Assembly: GCF_029894125.1 (NCBI RefSeq)
Contig: NZ_JARXYZ010000030.1
Coordinates: 27,117-91,116, forward strand
Reading direction: 5' to 3'
DNA from: Kitasatospora sp. MAA19
Lineage (GTDB): Bacteria > Actinomycetota > Actinomycetes > Streptomycetales > Streptomycetaceae
DNA: 64,000 nt
Shown piece after piece: positions 33,049 to 41,684 of this stretch. The stretch's first letter is position 1; every line of letters starts with the position of its first letter. The position numbers and the translations under genes are program-made. The notes under the pieces are model-generated. The model did not search any database. It was not told the origin of the DNA and saw only the letters and a list, made by a program, of their open reading frames with translations.

Positions 33049-34407
33049 ATGGAACGACCTCGGATCCTGATCGTGGGCGGTGGCTTCGCCGGCCTGGAGT
33101 GCGCCCGCCGCCTCGAACACAAGCTCGCGCCGTCGGAGGCCGAGATCTCGCTGGTCACACCGTTCAGCTATCAGCTCTACCTGCCCCTGCTGCCGCACGT
33201 CGCGGCCGGCGTACTGACCCCGCAGTCGGTGGCGGTCTCCCTGCGCCGCTCGCTGCGCCGCACCCACATCGTCCCGGGCGGCGCGATCGGCGTCGACCCG
33301 GCCTCCAAGGTGTGCGTGGTCCGCAAGATCACCGACGAGGTGGTGGCGCTGAGGTACGACTACCTGGTGCTCGCCCCCGGCAGCGTCACCCGCACCTTCG
33401 ACATCCCCGGCCTCACCGACTACGCCCGCGGGATGAAGTCGCTCGCCGAGGCGGCCTACGTCCGCGACCACGTGATCGCCCAACTCGACCTCGCCTCGGC
33501 CACCTTGGACCAGCGGGAGCGCGAGTCCCGACTGCAGTTCGTGGTGGTCGGCGGCGGCTACGCGGGCACCGAGACGGCCGCCTGCCTGCAGCGTCTGACC
33601 ACCGCCGCGGCCCGCCGCTACCCGCGCCTGGACGCCCGGCAGATCAAGTGGCACCTGATCGACATCGCCCCGAAGCTGATGCCGGAGCTGGGCGACGCGC
33701 TGGGCACGGCCGCCCTGGAGGTACTGCGCCGCCGCGGCATCGAGGTGTCGCTCGGCGTCTCGGTGGCCGAAGTCGGCGCCGAGTCGGTCAAGTTCACCGA
33801 CGGCCGGGTGCTGCCCTGCCGCACGCTGATCTGGACGGCCGGGGTGGCGGCGAGCCCGCTGATCGCCACGCTCGACACGGAGACGGTCCGCGGCCGGGTC
33901 GCGGTGACGGCGGAGCTTCGGGTGCCGCAGTTCGAGGGCGTGTTCGCACTGGGCGACGCGGCCGCCGTGCCGGACCTCGCGAAGGGCGACGGCGCGGTCT
34001 GCCCGCCGACCGCCCAGCACGCCGCCCGGCAGGGCCGTGTGGCGGCGAACAACGTGATCTCCGTGCTCCGCAGCCAGCCCCTGGAGCCGTACTACCACAA
34101 GGACTTGGGCCTGGTGGTCGACCTCGGCGGCAAGGACGCCGTGTCCAGGCCGCTCGGCGTGGAGCTGCACGGGGTGCCGGCCCAGGTGGTGGCCCGCGGC
34201 TACCACCTGATGGCGATGCGCACCAACGCGGCCAAGTTCCGGGTGGGCGCCAACTGGCTGCTCAACGCGACCGCCGGGGACGACTTCGTCCGGACCGGCT
34301 TCCTCGCCCGCCAACCCGCCCGCCTGCGCGACTTCGAGTACACCGACGCCTACCTGACGAAGGATCAGGTCCGGGCGCACGCCCAGGCGCTGCTCGCCAA
34401 GGGCTGA
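33049..34407 (+). CDS. ndh: Type II NADH dehydrogenase (NDH-2)
   Basis: A 452-residue flavoprotein. The FAD-binding Rossmann motif RILIVGGGFAGLECARRLEH starts at residue 5, and the NADH-binding motif FVVVGGGYAGTETAACL lies at about 164. The segment VFALGDAAAVPD closes the FAD site. The C-terminus has moderate hydrophobicity for peripheral membrane attachment. It passes electrons from NADH to menaquinone without pumping protons. The ATG follows AAAGGGATGAGCG. It stands alone, with a terminator at 34424-34461. Confidence 0.9.
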   Translation: MERPRILIVGGGFAGLECARRLEHKLAPSEAEISLVTPFSYQLYLPLLPHVAAGVLTPQSVAVSLRRSLRRTHIVPGGAIGVDPASKVCVVRKITDEVVALRYDYLVLAPGSVTRTFDIPGLTDYARGMKSLAEAAYVRDHVIAQLDLASATLDQRERESRLQFVVVGGGYAGTETAACLQRLTTAAARRYPRLDARQIKWHLIDIAPKLMPELGDALGTAALEVLRRRGIEVSLGVSVAEVGAESVKFTDGRVLPCRTLIWTAGVAASPLIATLDTETVRGRVAVTAELRVPQFEGVFALGDAAAVPDLAKGDGAVCPPTAQHAARQGRVAANNVISVLRSQPLEPYYHKDLGLVVDLGGKDAVSRPLGVELHGVPAQVVARGYHLMAMRTNAAKFRVGANWLLNATAGDDFVRTGFLARQPARLRDFEYTDAYLTKDQVRAHAQALLAKG

Positions 34408-34423
34408 CCGGCGCACGGAACGT

Positions 34424-34461
34424 CGGTGCCCCCGCGGTCAGGACCGGCCGCGGGGGCACCG
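34424..34461. terminator. Terminator between ndh and SGNH hydrolase genes
   Basis: CGGTGCCCCCGCGG (34424-34437) and CCGCGGGGGCACCG (34448-34461) form a perfect 14-bp stem with a 10-nt loop between convergent genes. Confidence 0.85.
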
Positions 34462-34482
34462 AAGCATACGATCAGCGCACGG

Positions 34483-35697
34483 TCATCGCGCGGTCAGGTA
34501 CATCCCGCTCGCGTCCTGCCCGGCCGTGTTGTGGCACGAGTAGTCACCGGTCGGACGACCCCACAGCAGCGTCAGGCAACGCCCGACCGCCTGCTGCCCG
34601 TAGTAGTTGGGGTGCATCGACTCCTGCAGCACGCCCTGCGTGGAGTTGAGCCCGCCGTCCAGGAAGCGGGCCCACTCGCTGGTGGTCGCGGTCGGGCCGG
34701 AGCTCGTGGTCGGCTGCTTGGTGGCCGTCGAGCAGACCTCGCGGCCCTGCAGCATGTCCGACAGGTCCAGGAACTGCGCGCCCTTGGACGCGGCGACGCC
34801 CGCCAGCGACTGGGAGATCTGCGGCACCAGGGTGTCCCGTGCCCAGTCGGCGTCACCGTCCCAGAACGGGCAGCCGCCGGTGTTGGAGCGGGTCCAGCCG
34901 CTCTCCGGGTAGCGCATCTCGGCGCTGCGCGGGATCGGCGAGGGGTAGGACTGCAGCACCAGGCGGTAGTCCGACTGCGCGTAGCCCGCGTCGGCCATCA
35001 CCGCGCGGACCTCGTCGATCGCCTTGCCGACCCCGGCCATCGCCGTGGGCATCTTCGAGTCGATCGAGGACTGCGCCGAGTCGTGGCAGTAGGAGTACCA
35101 GATGAGGTAGTCCTGCACGCAGTTGGAGATGATCCCGCCGAAGCCCAGGTCGTTGCCGCCGATCGACAGCGTGATCAGCTTGACGTTGTTCTGCCGTGCC
35201 ACGGTGGCGAGTTGGTCGGCCTGCGGGGCCTCGCCCTTGAGCGTCTGGCCGCCGTTGGCGGCACGGAAGATGTTCGCGGTGACGGCACCGGAGCAGGCCA
35301 GGTTGATCTCGTTCTGGGCGCCGGTCGAGGCGCTGACCACCTCGGCGACGTCCGAGCGGTCGCAGCCGCTGCCGGCCGTGGCGCCGTAGACCAGCGAGGG
35401 GTCGTACGAACTGCCGTTCCAGGCACGGTCGGTGCCGTTCCGGCTGCCGCTGGTCCCGGCCGAGTTGCCCTTCCAGCGGCCGGCTTCGCCGGAGATGTAG
35501 CTGTCGCCGAGCGTGACGCTGGCGGTGGGGCCGCCCGGCGCGGCCAGGCGGACGGCGGCCGGGGTGGCAGGCGCGGCAAAGGCGGGCGCGGCCACGGCGA
35601 GACCGCTCGCGGCGAGTGGGAGGGCGAGGGCCGCGGTGAACAGCCGTCGGTGGAGTCGGGGGGCGCTGCGGGTGATGCTCGAACCGTTTTCGGGCAC
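34483..35697 (-). CDS. Secreted SGNH/GDSL hydrolase (lipase/esterase)
   Basis: A 404-residue exported enzyme. The signal peptide runs from the Arg-rich start through LFTAALALPLAASGLAVAAP with cleavage near AFAAP. The catalytic blocks are VTLGDSYISGEAGRW (Ser), SIGGNDLGFG and ESMHPNYYGQQ (His). Six or more cysteines suggest disulfides, as in Streptomyces secreted esterases. It should hydrolyse acyl esters outside the cell. The start is GTG at 35697 with AGGAG seven bases before it; longer frames lack the proper signal. Confidence 0.88.
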   Translation of the reverse strand: MPENGSSITRSAPRLHRRLFTAALALPLAASGLAVAAPAFAAPATPAAVRLAAPGGPTASVTLGDSYISGEAGRWKGNSAGTSGSRNGTDRAWNGSSYDPSLVYGATAGSGCDRSDVAEVVSASTGAQNEINLACSGAVTANIFRAANGGQTLKGEAPQADQLATVARQNNVKLITLSIGGNDLGFGGIISNCVQDYLIWYSYCHDSAQSSIDSKMPTAMAGVGKAIDEVRAVMADAGYAQSDYRLVLQSYPSPIPRSAEMRYPESGWTRSNTGGCPFWDGDADWARDTLVPQISQSLAGVAASKGAQFLDLSDMLQGREVCSTATKQPTTSSGPTATTSEWARFLDGGLNSTQGVLQESMHPNYYGQQAVGRCLTLLWGRPTGDYSCHNTAGQDASGMYLTAR

Positions 35698-35877
35698 GAC
35701 GGAACTCCTGCGGCTCGGTCTCCCCGTGCGGTGGGGACGGGAAGACGCGTAGGTGAGGGTGGGCCGCCGGCCGGTGGCGCGATGAACATGACACGCCCGC
35801 ACTGGTTACCGCTAGGTATCTGCAGCAGGTTTCCCGCTTTGTTACCGCCGGGTTCAGACCAGCGGAGCGCCGGGTTA

Positions 35878-35925
35878 AGCCCCGGGCCAAGCCCTGGATC
35901 GAGCCGCGGGTCAAGCCCCGGGTTC
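35878..35925 (-). repeat. Four degenerate 12-bp tandem units at the MocR gene end
   Basis: Units AGCCCCGGGCCA, AGCCCTGGATCG, AGCCGCGGGTCA and AGCCCCGGGTTC follow one another and reach into the stop codon of the MocR gene (35924-35926). A related 15-bp sequence, CGGGTTCAGACCAGC, at 35849-35863 recurs at 35919-35933 with one change. The segment lies 152-228 bp upstream of the SGNH start. Confidence 0.7.
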
Positions 35926-37261
35926 ACACCAGCCGCGAGCCGTCACCGCCCGTTCCCAGCACGGCCGCCAGGTCCTCGGCCAGCCGCCGCGCGTCCGCCG
36001 GATCCAGCCCGGCCGTGGTGATCCGCAGCCCCGGCGGGGACTGGATGCGGTAGCGCGCGCCGGGCGCCGCGACCCAGCCCCGCTGCACCAGCGCCGCCAG
36101 CGCGGAGGTCTCGTCCGGCACCGGTACCCAGACGTTCAGCCCGCTCGCGCCGTGCGCCTCGATGCCGCGCGCGGCGAGTTCGCCGAGCAGCGCGTCCCGG
36201 CGGGCCCGGTAGACGCCGGCCACCCGGTCGACCGGCGCCGCGTCGGTGCGCCACAGTTCGGCGACGGTGCGCTGGAGCAGGTGGCTGACCCAGCCGGCAC
36301 CCAGCCGCAGCCGTCCGGTGACCCGCCCGATGGTGTCCTGGTCGCCGACCGCCACCGAGAGCCGCAGGTCCGGCCCGTACGCCTTGGCCGCCGAGCGCAC
36401 CACCGCCCAGTGCTGCGAGCCGGCGCCCGCCAGCGGGTGGTACGGCTGGTCGACCATGCCGTGCCCGTGGTCGTCCTCGATCAGCAGCACCCCGGGGTGC
36501 TCGGCCAGGACGGCCCGCAGCGCCTCGGCCCGGCGGGGGGTGAGCGCGGCACCGGTCGGGTTCTGCGCCCGGCTGGTGACCACCACCGCGCGGGCGCCCT
36601 CGGCCAGCGCGGCGGCGAGCGAGTCGGGCAGCGGGCCCTCGTCGTCCAGCCGGACGGGCGCGGGCCGCAGGCCCAGCGCGGGCAGCAGATCGAGCAGGCT
36701 GCCCCAGCCCGGGTCCTCGACGGCGACCGCGTCGCCTGCCCGCAGCCGGGTGACGAGGATGCGCTCGATGGTGTCGAGCGAGCCGGAGGCCACGGCGATC
36801 GGGCCGCCGGGCAGGCCGTCGGCCTCGAAGGAGGCGCGGGCGAGCGCGAGCAGCCCGGGATCGACCGCCGGGTGCCCGTACAGGACGGGTCCGCTCCGGG
36901 CCGCCTCGGCGGCGGCCGCGAGGGCCGGCCCGAGGTCGGGCAGCAGGGCCGGGTCGGGGTTGCCGGCGGACAGGTCGCGGGCGTGCGGCGGGACGGGGAC
37001 GCGGATCTGGTCGCGCGGGGTGAGCGCGGGCCTGGGGAGGATCCGGCTGCCCTTGCGGCCGGCGGTCTCGATCACCCCGCGGTCGCGGAGCAGCCGGTAG
37101 GCGGCGGCGACGGTGTTGGGGTTGACGCCGAGCTCGGCGGCGAGGTCGCGCAGCGGGGGCAGCGCGGTCCCGGGGGCGAGGCGCCCGGTGCTGACGCCCT
37201 GTTCGATGTGGGACGCGATTTCGCTGGCGCGTCGCCCCTTCAGCGGATAGTCTCCTAGCAC
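35924..37261 (-). CDS. MocR/PdxR-type regulator (GntR domain fused to aminotransferase fold)
   Basis: A 445-residue fusion. Residues about 5-75 are a GntR winged helix (LPPLRDLAAELGVNPNTVAA); residues about 95-440 are a class I aminotransferase fold with the PLP Lys in VVRSAAKAYGPDLRLSVAVG and the phosphate-binding Arg pattern downstream. MocR proteins use PLP as effector and often control vitamin B6 or amine genes. The divergent neighbour is a pyridoxamine-oxidase-fold protein, 34 bp away, fitting that role. The start is GTG at 37261. Confidence 0.9.
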   Translation of the reverse strand: MLGDYPLKGRRASEIASHIEQGVSTGRLAPGTALPPLRDLAAELGVNPNTVAAAYRLLRDRGVIETAGRKGSRILPRPALTPRDQIRVPVPPHARDLSAGNPDPALLPDLGPALAAAAEAARSGPVLYGHPAVDPGLLALARASFEADGLPGGPIAVASGSLDTIERILVTRLRAGDAVAVEDPGWGSLLDLLPALGLRPAPVRLDDEGPLPDSLAAALAEGARAVVVTSRAQNPTGAALTPRRAEALRAVLAEHPGVLLIEDDHGHGMVDQPYHPLAGAGSQHWAVVRSAAKAYGPDLRLSVAVGDQDTIGRVTGRLRLGAGWVSHLLQRTVAELWRTDAAPVDRVAGVYRARRDALLGELAARGIEAHGASGLNVWVPVPDETSALAALVQRGWVAAPGARYRIQSPPGLRITTAGLDPADARRLAEDLAAVLGTGGDGSRLV

Positions 37262-37295
37262 AAAGCAAAGTATGCACTAGTACATAGAGGTTGTC
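37262..37295. promoter_or_regulatory. MocR / PNPOx-fold divergent promoter
   Basis: Only 34 bp separate the two start codons. The gap holds a near-palindrome ATGCACTAGTACAT (37272-37285) centred on ACTAGT, and an AAAGCAAAG stretch next to the MocR start. Any regulator bound here would touch both promoters; the MocR protein itself is the likely one. Both promoters must overlap the coding starts. Confidence 0.45.
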
Positions 37296-37967
37296 ATGTC
37301 GGCCCCTGCAGACGGCTCCGCCAGCTACTCCCGCACCGCCCGCACCACCCCCACCCGCTACAAGGACCGCGCCACCTGGGAGCAGGAGGCGATCCACGAC
37401 ATCCTCGACCGCGCGTACCTCTGCCACCTCGGCTTCATCGCCGACGGTGCGCCGGTCGTCCTGCCGACCATCTACGCCCGCGTCGGCAGCCGCCTGTACG
37501 TCCACGGCTCCACCGGCAGCCGTCCGCTGCGCGGCGCCTCCGGCGACCAGGGCCTGCCGGTCTGCGTCACCGTCACCCTGGTCGACGCGCTGGTGCTGAC
37601 CAAGTCCGCGTTCAACCACTCGGTCAACTTCCGCTCGGTGGTGGCGCACGGCACCGCCCACCAGGTCACCGACCCCGAGGAGCTGGACGTCGCGCTGGCC
37701 GCACTGGTCGACCACGCGATCCCCGGCCGCTCCGCCGAGGTCCGCCCGGCCAACGCCAAGGAACTCGCCGCCACCGCCGTCATCCGGCTGGACCTGGACG
37801 AGGTCTCGGCCAAGACCCGGGAGGACGGCGCCGACGACGACCCGGAGGACCTCGGCCTGCCCTACTGGGCCGGACTGATACCGGTCACCACCGTGCACGG
37901 CACCCCCCAACCGGACGCCTCCACCACCGTCCCGCTGCCCGCGCACCTGCGCCGCTACCCCTGCTGA
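37296..37967 (+). CDS. Pyridoxamine 5'-phosphate oxidase-fold (flavin/F420-binding) protein
   Basis: A 223-residue split-barrel protein. It has the family block WEQEAIHDILDRAYLCHLGF and VVLPTIYARVGSRLYVHGST, then FNHSVNFRSVVAHG. Such proteins bind FMN, F420 or heme; the split barrel here resembles members annotated as pyridoxamine oxidase family proteins. The enzyme activity is not known. It is divergent from MocR and followed after 13 bp by a PaiB-like gene, so the pair is probably an operon under MocR control. Confidence 0.82.
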   Translation: MSAPADGSASYSRTARTTPTRYKDRATWEQEAIHDILDRAYLCHLGFIADGAPVVLPTIYARVGSRLYVHGSTGSRPLRGASGDQGLPVCVTVTLVDALVLTKSAFNHSVNFRSVVAHGTAHQVTDPEELDVALAALVDHAIPGRSAEVRPANAKELAATAVIRLDLDEVSAKTREDGADDDPEDLGLPYWAGLIPVTTVHGTPQPDASTTVPLPAHLRRYPC

Positions 37968-37980
37968 CGGAGGCCCGCCC

Positions 37981-38634
37981 ATGCTGATCAGGTCATGGGA
38001 CCGCGGCGACGAGCAGGAGTGGCGCGCCTGGCTGGCCGAGGGCCGCGACTTCGGCCTGCTCGCCGCCAACGGCGGACCGGGCGAGGGCCCGGTGCTCGTC
38101 CCGACGCACTTCCTGCTGAACGCCGCGCGCGGCGAGATCCTGCTCCACCTCGCCGCGCCCAACCCCCTGCTGGCCGCCGTCCGGGCCGACCCCCGGGTCA
38201 CCCTCGCGGTCACCGACGGCTACGCCTTCGCACCGGGCCACTGGCGCGGCGAGCCGGGCACGCCCACCAGCTACTACGCGTCCGTCCACTTCCACTGCAC
38301 CGCCGAACTCGTCGAGTCCGCGGCGGGCAAGGCGGAGATCCTCAACCGCCAGCTGGCGCACTTCCAGCCGGAGACCCCGGACACCCGGGTGGTGCCCGGC
38401 GAGGGCGAGTTCGCCCGGCTGCTCCCCGGCCTGCGCGGGCTCCGCCTGACGGTCCACGAGGTGCGCGCCAAGTTCAAGTACGACGACAAGAAGCCGGCCG
38501 ACGCGCAGTACCCGATCGCCGACCGGCTGGCCGAGCGCGCGGCCCACCGTCCGGACGCCCGGCACCCCCGGCGCGACCAGGACGCCGCCGCCCGCACCCA
38601 GCTGCTCCGCCGCCACCAGCGCCGCGCCGACTGA
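37981..38634 (+). CDS. PaiB-like FMN-binding split-barrel protein
   Basis: A 217-residue protein of the PaiB/FMN-binding negative regulator family: VPTHFLLNAARGEILLHLA, NPLLAAVRADPRVTLAVTD and YYASVHFHCTAELVE are recognisable, and the later KFKYDDKK loop is typical. In Bacillus, PaiB affects protease and sporulation gene expression; in actinobacteria the role is unknown. It is the second gene of the operon begun at 37296. The last 40 residues are Arg/Ala-rich and variable. Confidence 0.82.
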   Translation: MLIRSWDRGDEQEWRAWLAEGRDFGLLAANGGPGEGPVLVPTHFLLNAARGEILLHLAAPNPLLAAVRADPRVTLAVTDGYAFAPGHWRGEPGTPTSYYASVHFHCTAELVESAAGKAEILNRQLAHFQPETPDTRVVPGEGEFARLLPGLRGLRLTVHEVRAKFKYDDKKPADAQYPIADRLAERAAHRPDARHPRRDQDAAARTQLLRRHQRRAD

Positions 38635-38805
38635 CCCCGAGCCGCCCCCGGCAGCTGACGCAGGGCCACCGACGCCCGCGGATCTGACACCCGGTCACCC
38701 GATCGGGCGCCAATTCGGGCAGGGCGGCGCCGGCACTGCTCGAATGTGAGACGAGTCCTGCCCACTCGGCCGTCAGAGCGGGCCCGTCCACGCCGGGGAG
38801 CGCGC

Positions 38806-40215
38806 TTGTCCACACTCAACAGCCACCGGGCCGGCGAGGCCCATCTCGGCCACGTCGTCTTCATCTCCGCCGCCGCCGCGATGGGCGGCTTCCTGTTCGG
38901 CTACGACAGCGCGGTGATCAACGGCGCGGTGACGGGCATCCAGAAGCACTTCGGGGTGGGCAACGGCGAGACGGCCTTCGTGGTGGCCATCGCGCTGCTC
39001 GGCTCGGCGGCCGGCGCGGTGGCCGCCGGGCGGCTCGCCGACCACCTCGGCCGGGTCCGCACCATGCTGCTGGCCGCCACCCTGTTCGCGATCAGCGGCC
39101 TCGGCTCGATGTTCCCGCCGAGCATCCAGGTCCTCGCCACCTGGCGGGTGGTCGGCGGCATCGCGATCGGCATCGCCTCGGTGATCGCGCCCACCTACAT
39201 CGCCGAGGTCGCGCCGACCGCCTACCGCGGCCGGCTCGCCTCGTTCCAGCAGATGGCGATCGTGCTCGGCATCACCGTCTCCCAGCTCGCCAACTGGGCG
39301 CTCAACCAGGCCGCGGGCGGCGAGTCCACCGGCCATCTGGGCGGCATCCAGGCCTGGCAGTGGATGCTCGGCGTGGAGGCCATCCCCGCCCTGGTGTACG
39401 GGCTGATGGCGCTCGCCATCCCGGAGTCGCCGCGCTACCTGATCGCCGACCACCGGGAGGCGCAGGCCCGCAAGGTGCTGCGCGAGGTGGAGGGCGAGGA
39501 CGTCGACCTGGACGCCCGGGTCGCGGAGATCCGCGCGGTGCTGGAGTCCGCGCACAAGCCCCGGATCAAGGACCTGCTGGGCGGACGGTTCGGCCTGCTG
39601 CCGATCGTCTGGGTCGGCATCGGGGCCTCGGTGTTCCAGCAGTTCGTCGGCATCAACGTGATCTTCTACTACTCGTCCTTCCTCTGGCAGTCGGTCGGCA
39701 TCAACGAGTCCAACTCGCTGCTGATCAGCCTCTCCACCTCGATCATCAACGTGATCGGCACGGTGATCGCGATGGCGCTGGTGGACCGGATCGGCCGCAA
39801 GCCGCTCGCCCTCGCCGGCTCGATCGGCATGGCACTCGCGCTGGCCACCGCCGCCTGGGCGTTCTCCTACCGGCACGGCAGCGGCGGCACCGCCACCCTC
39901 GACAACACGCACGCCACCGTCGCCCTCGTCGCGGCGCACGTCTTCGTGCTCTGTTTCGCCTTCTCCTGGGGCGTGGTGGTCTGGGTCCTGCTCGGCGAGA
40001 TGTTCCCCAACCGGATCCGCGCACTCGCGCTGTCCGTCGCCGCCTCGGCCCAGTGGATCGCCAACTGGGCGATCACCGTCAGCTTCCCCGACCTCGCCGA
40101 CTGGAACCTGTCGGCGACTTACGTCATCTACGCGGCCTTCGCGTTGCTCTCCATCCCCTTCGTGGCCTTCTGCATCAAGGAGACCAAGGGCCGCGCCCTG
40201 GAGGAGATGGGCTGA
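38806..40215 (+). CDS. Sugar porter (SP) family MFS symporter
   Basis: A 469-residue protein with 12 membrane segments. Sugar-porter hallmarks are visible: FGYDSAVINGAVTG in helix 1, the GRLADHLGRVRTM loop, PESPRYLIADHRE after helix 6, QQFVGINVIFYYSSFLWQSV in helix 7, VDRIGRKPLALAG, and the C-terminal KETKGRALEEMG. It should import a hexose or pentose with protons. The TTG at 38806 has GGGGAG at good spacing, and the longer frame upstream is Arg-rich. It has no adjacent sugar-metabolic gene. Confidence 0.9.
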   Translation: MSTLNSHRAGEAHLGHVVFISAAAAMGGFLFGYDSAVINGAVTGIQKHFGVGNGETAFVVAIALLGSAAGAVAAGRLADHLGRVRTMLLAATLFAISGLGSMFPPSIQVLATWRVVGGIAIGIASVIAPTYIAEVAPTAYRGRLASFQQMAIVLGITVSQLANWALNQAAGGESTGHLGGIQAWQWMLGVEAIPALVYGLMALAIPESPRYLIADHREAQARKVLREVEGEDVDLDARVAEIRAVLESAHKPRIKDLLGGRFGLLPIVWVGIGASVFQQFVGINVIFYYSSFLWQSVGINESNSLLISLSTSIINVIGTVIAMALVDRIGRKPLALAGSIGMALALATAAWAFSYRHGSGGTATLDNTHATVALVAAHVFVLCFAFSWGVVVWVLLGEMFPNRIRALALSVAASAQWIANWAITVSFPDLADWNLSATYVIYAAFALLSIPFVAFCIKETKGRALEEMG

Positions 40216-40271
40216 GCCCGCACCCCCGTCGAGTCCCCACCCCATTCGGCCCGACCCATCGTGAGGAACCC

Positions 40272-40973
40272 ATGCCTGACCCGGGCGGCTCCCGGCAGAA
40301 CATCACCTTCCCCAGCAACGGCCGTACCGCGCACGGCTATCTGGCCCGCCCGCCGCAGGGCGTCGGGCCGGGCCTGGTGGTGGTGCAGGAGTGGTGGGGG
40401 CTCACCTCGCACATCGCGACGATGGCCGACCGCTTCGCCGCCGAGGGCTTCACCGTCCTCGCCCCCGACCTGTTCGGCGGCGCCACCACGCACGACAGCG
40501 CCGAGGCGGCCCGGCTCAGCCGCGAACTCCCGGTCGAGCGGGCCGTCGAGGACCTCTCCGGGGCCGTCGACCACCTGCTCGCCCTGGACGGCGTGGTCGG
40601 CGACGCGGTCGGCGTGGTCGGCTTCTGCATGGGCGGCGGCTTCGCCCTGCTGCTGGCCGCCCGGGCCGGTGACCGGGTCGCCGCCGCGGTGCCCTTCTAC
40701 GGCCTCCCGCCCGACCCGGACTTCGACTACCGGGGCCTGACCGCCCACGTCCTGGGGCACTTCGGCGAACTCGACCGCTCGATCCCGATGGCCGCCGTCG
40801 ACGAGGCCGCGATCCGGATCGGCGAGGCCACCGACGTCCGCCCCGAGATCCACTTCTACCCGGCCGGGCACGCCTTCATGAACGACGAGAACCCGCTCGG
40901 CACCTACGACCCGCTCCAGGGCGCGACGGCCTGGCGGCGCACCCTCACCTTCCTCTGGGGCCACCTCGGTTAG
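40272..40973 (+). CDS. Dienelactone hydrolase family protein
   Basis: A 233-residue alpha/beta hydrolase. The nucleophile is Cys in GVVGFCMGGGFALLLA; the acid Asp region is GHFGELDRSIP and the catalytic His is in YPAGHAFMND. The family opens cyclic lactones such as dienelactone in aromatic degradation, but many members act on unknown esters. The gene follows the sugar porter by 56 bp with its own GTGAGGAAC ribosome site. Confidence 0.9.
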   Translation: MPDPGGSRQNITFPSNGRTAHGYLARPPQGVGPGLVVVQEWWGLTSHIATMADRFAAEGFTVLAPDLFGGATTHDSAEAARLSRELPVERAVEDLSGAVDHLLALDGVVGDAVGVVGFCMGGGFALLLAARAGDRVAAAVPFYGLPPDPDFDYRGLTAHVLGHFGELDRSIPMAAVDEAAIRIGEATDVRPEIHFYPAGHAFMNDENPLGTYDPLQGATAWRRTLTFLWGHLG

Positions 40974-41150
40974 CCTCCTCCCCCCAGCCGGCCCGCAGGA
41001 GCACCTCCGACGCACCGGTGGCCGCCGCCGAGCCGGCGGCCACGCCGTGCGCGCCCCGTGCGCCCCGCGTGCGCCCGCCGGTACGCAACCACCAGTACGC
41101 CCGGTTCGTCCGACCAGGTAAGTCACACCACCGTCTTTGAGGGGCCACTG

Positions 41151-41684
41151 GTGCCGAAGCCGCTGCTGTTCCTGGACGTCGACGGGGTACTGAACCCGGT
41201 CTGCCCACACCCGGACGCCGGGTTCGACGCCCACACCCTGCTCGGCTACTCGGTGCTGCTCTCCGCCCGGCACGGCGCGTGGCTGCGCGAGCTGGCCGGC
41301 ACCTACGAACTCGTCTGGGCGACCACCTGGGAAGAACACGCCAATACCCACATCGCCCCGGCGATCGGCCTGCCCACGCTCCCGCTGGTCCGCTTCACCG
41401 GCTACGTCCCGCAGCCGGACGACCCGCGCGTCCCGCTGATGGAGCTGCTCTCCGCCCGCAAGTGGGCCCCGCTGCTGCGTTACGCCGCAGGCCGTCCGTT
41501 CGCCTGGGTGGACGACGTCATCCCGCCGCGGCTGGTCCGGCGCTCCCTCTGGCGCCCGGACCGCCTGCTGATGCCGATCGACCCCGGCCAGGGCCTGGAA
41601 CGCCGGCACGTCGACCGCCTGCTCGGCCGGCCGCCCCGCACCCCGGCCGGCCGCCAACCGGTCAGGGGGTCGGCAGCCAGCTGA
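41151..41684 (+). CDS. HAD-superfamily hydrolase-like protein
   Basis: A 177-residue protein. Motif I is LLFLDVDGVLNP, motif II the Thr in LVWATTWEEHAN, and motif IV PFAWVDDVIPP, so the phosphatase core seems intact, though no cap domain is evident. The substrate is unknown; similar small actinobacterial HAD proteins have been linked to nucleic-acid end processing only by domain resemblance. The GTG at 41151 follows GAGGGGCCACTG. Its last 23 bp overlap the end of the convergent CPBP protease gene. Confidence 0.78.
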   Translation: MPKPLLFLDVDGVLNPVCPHPDAGFDAHTLLGYSVLLSARHGAWLRELAGTYELVWATTWEEHANTHIAPAIGLPTLPLVRFTGYVPQPDDPRVPLMELLSARKWAPLLRYAAGRPFAWVDDVIPPRLVRRSLWRPDRLLMPIDPGQGLERRHVDRLLGRPPRTPAGRQPVRGSAAS

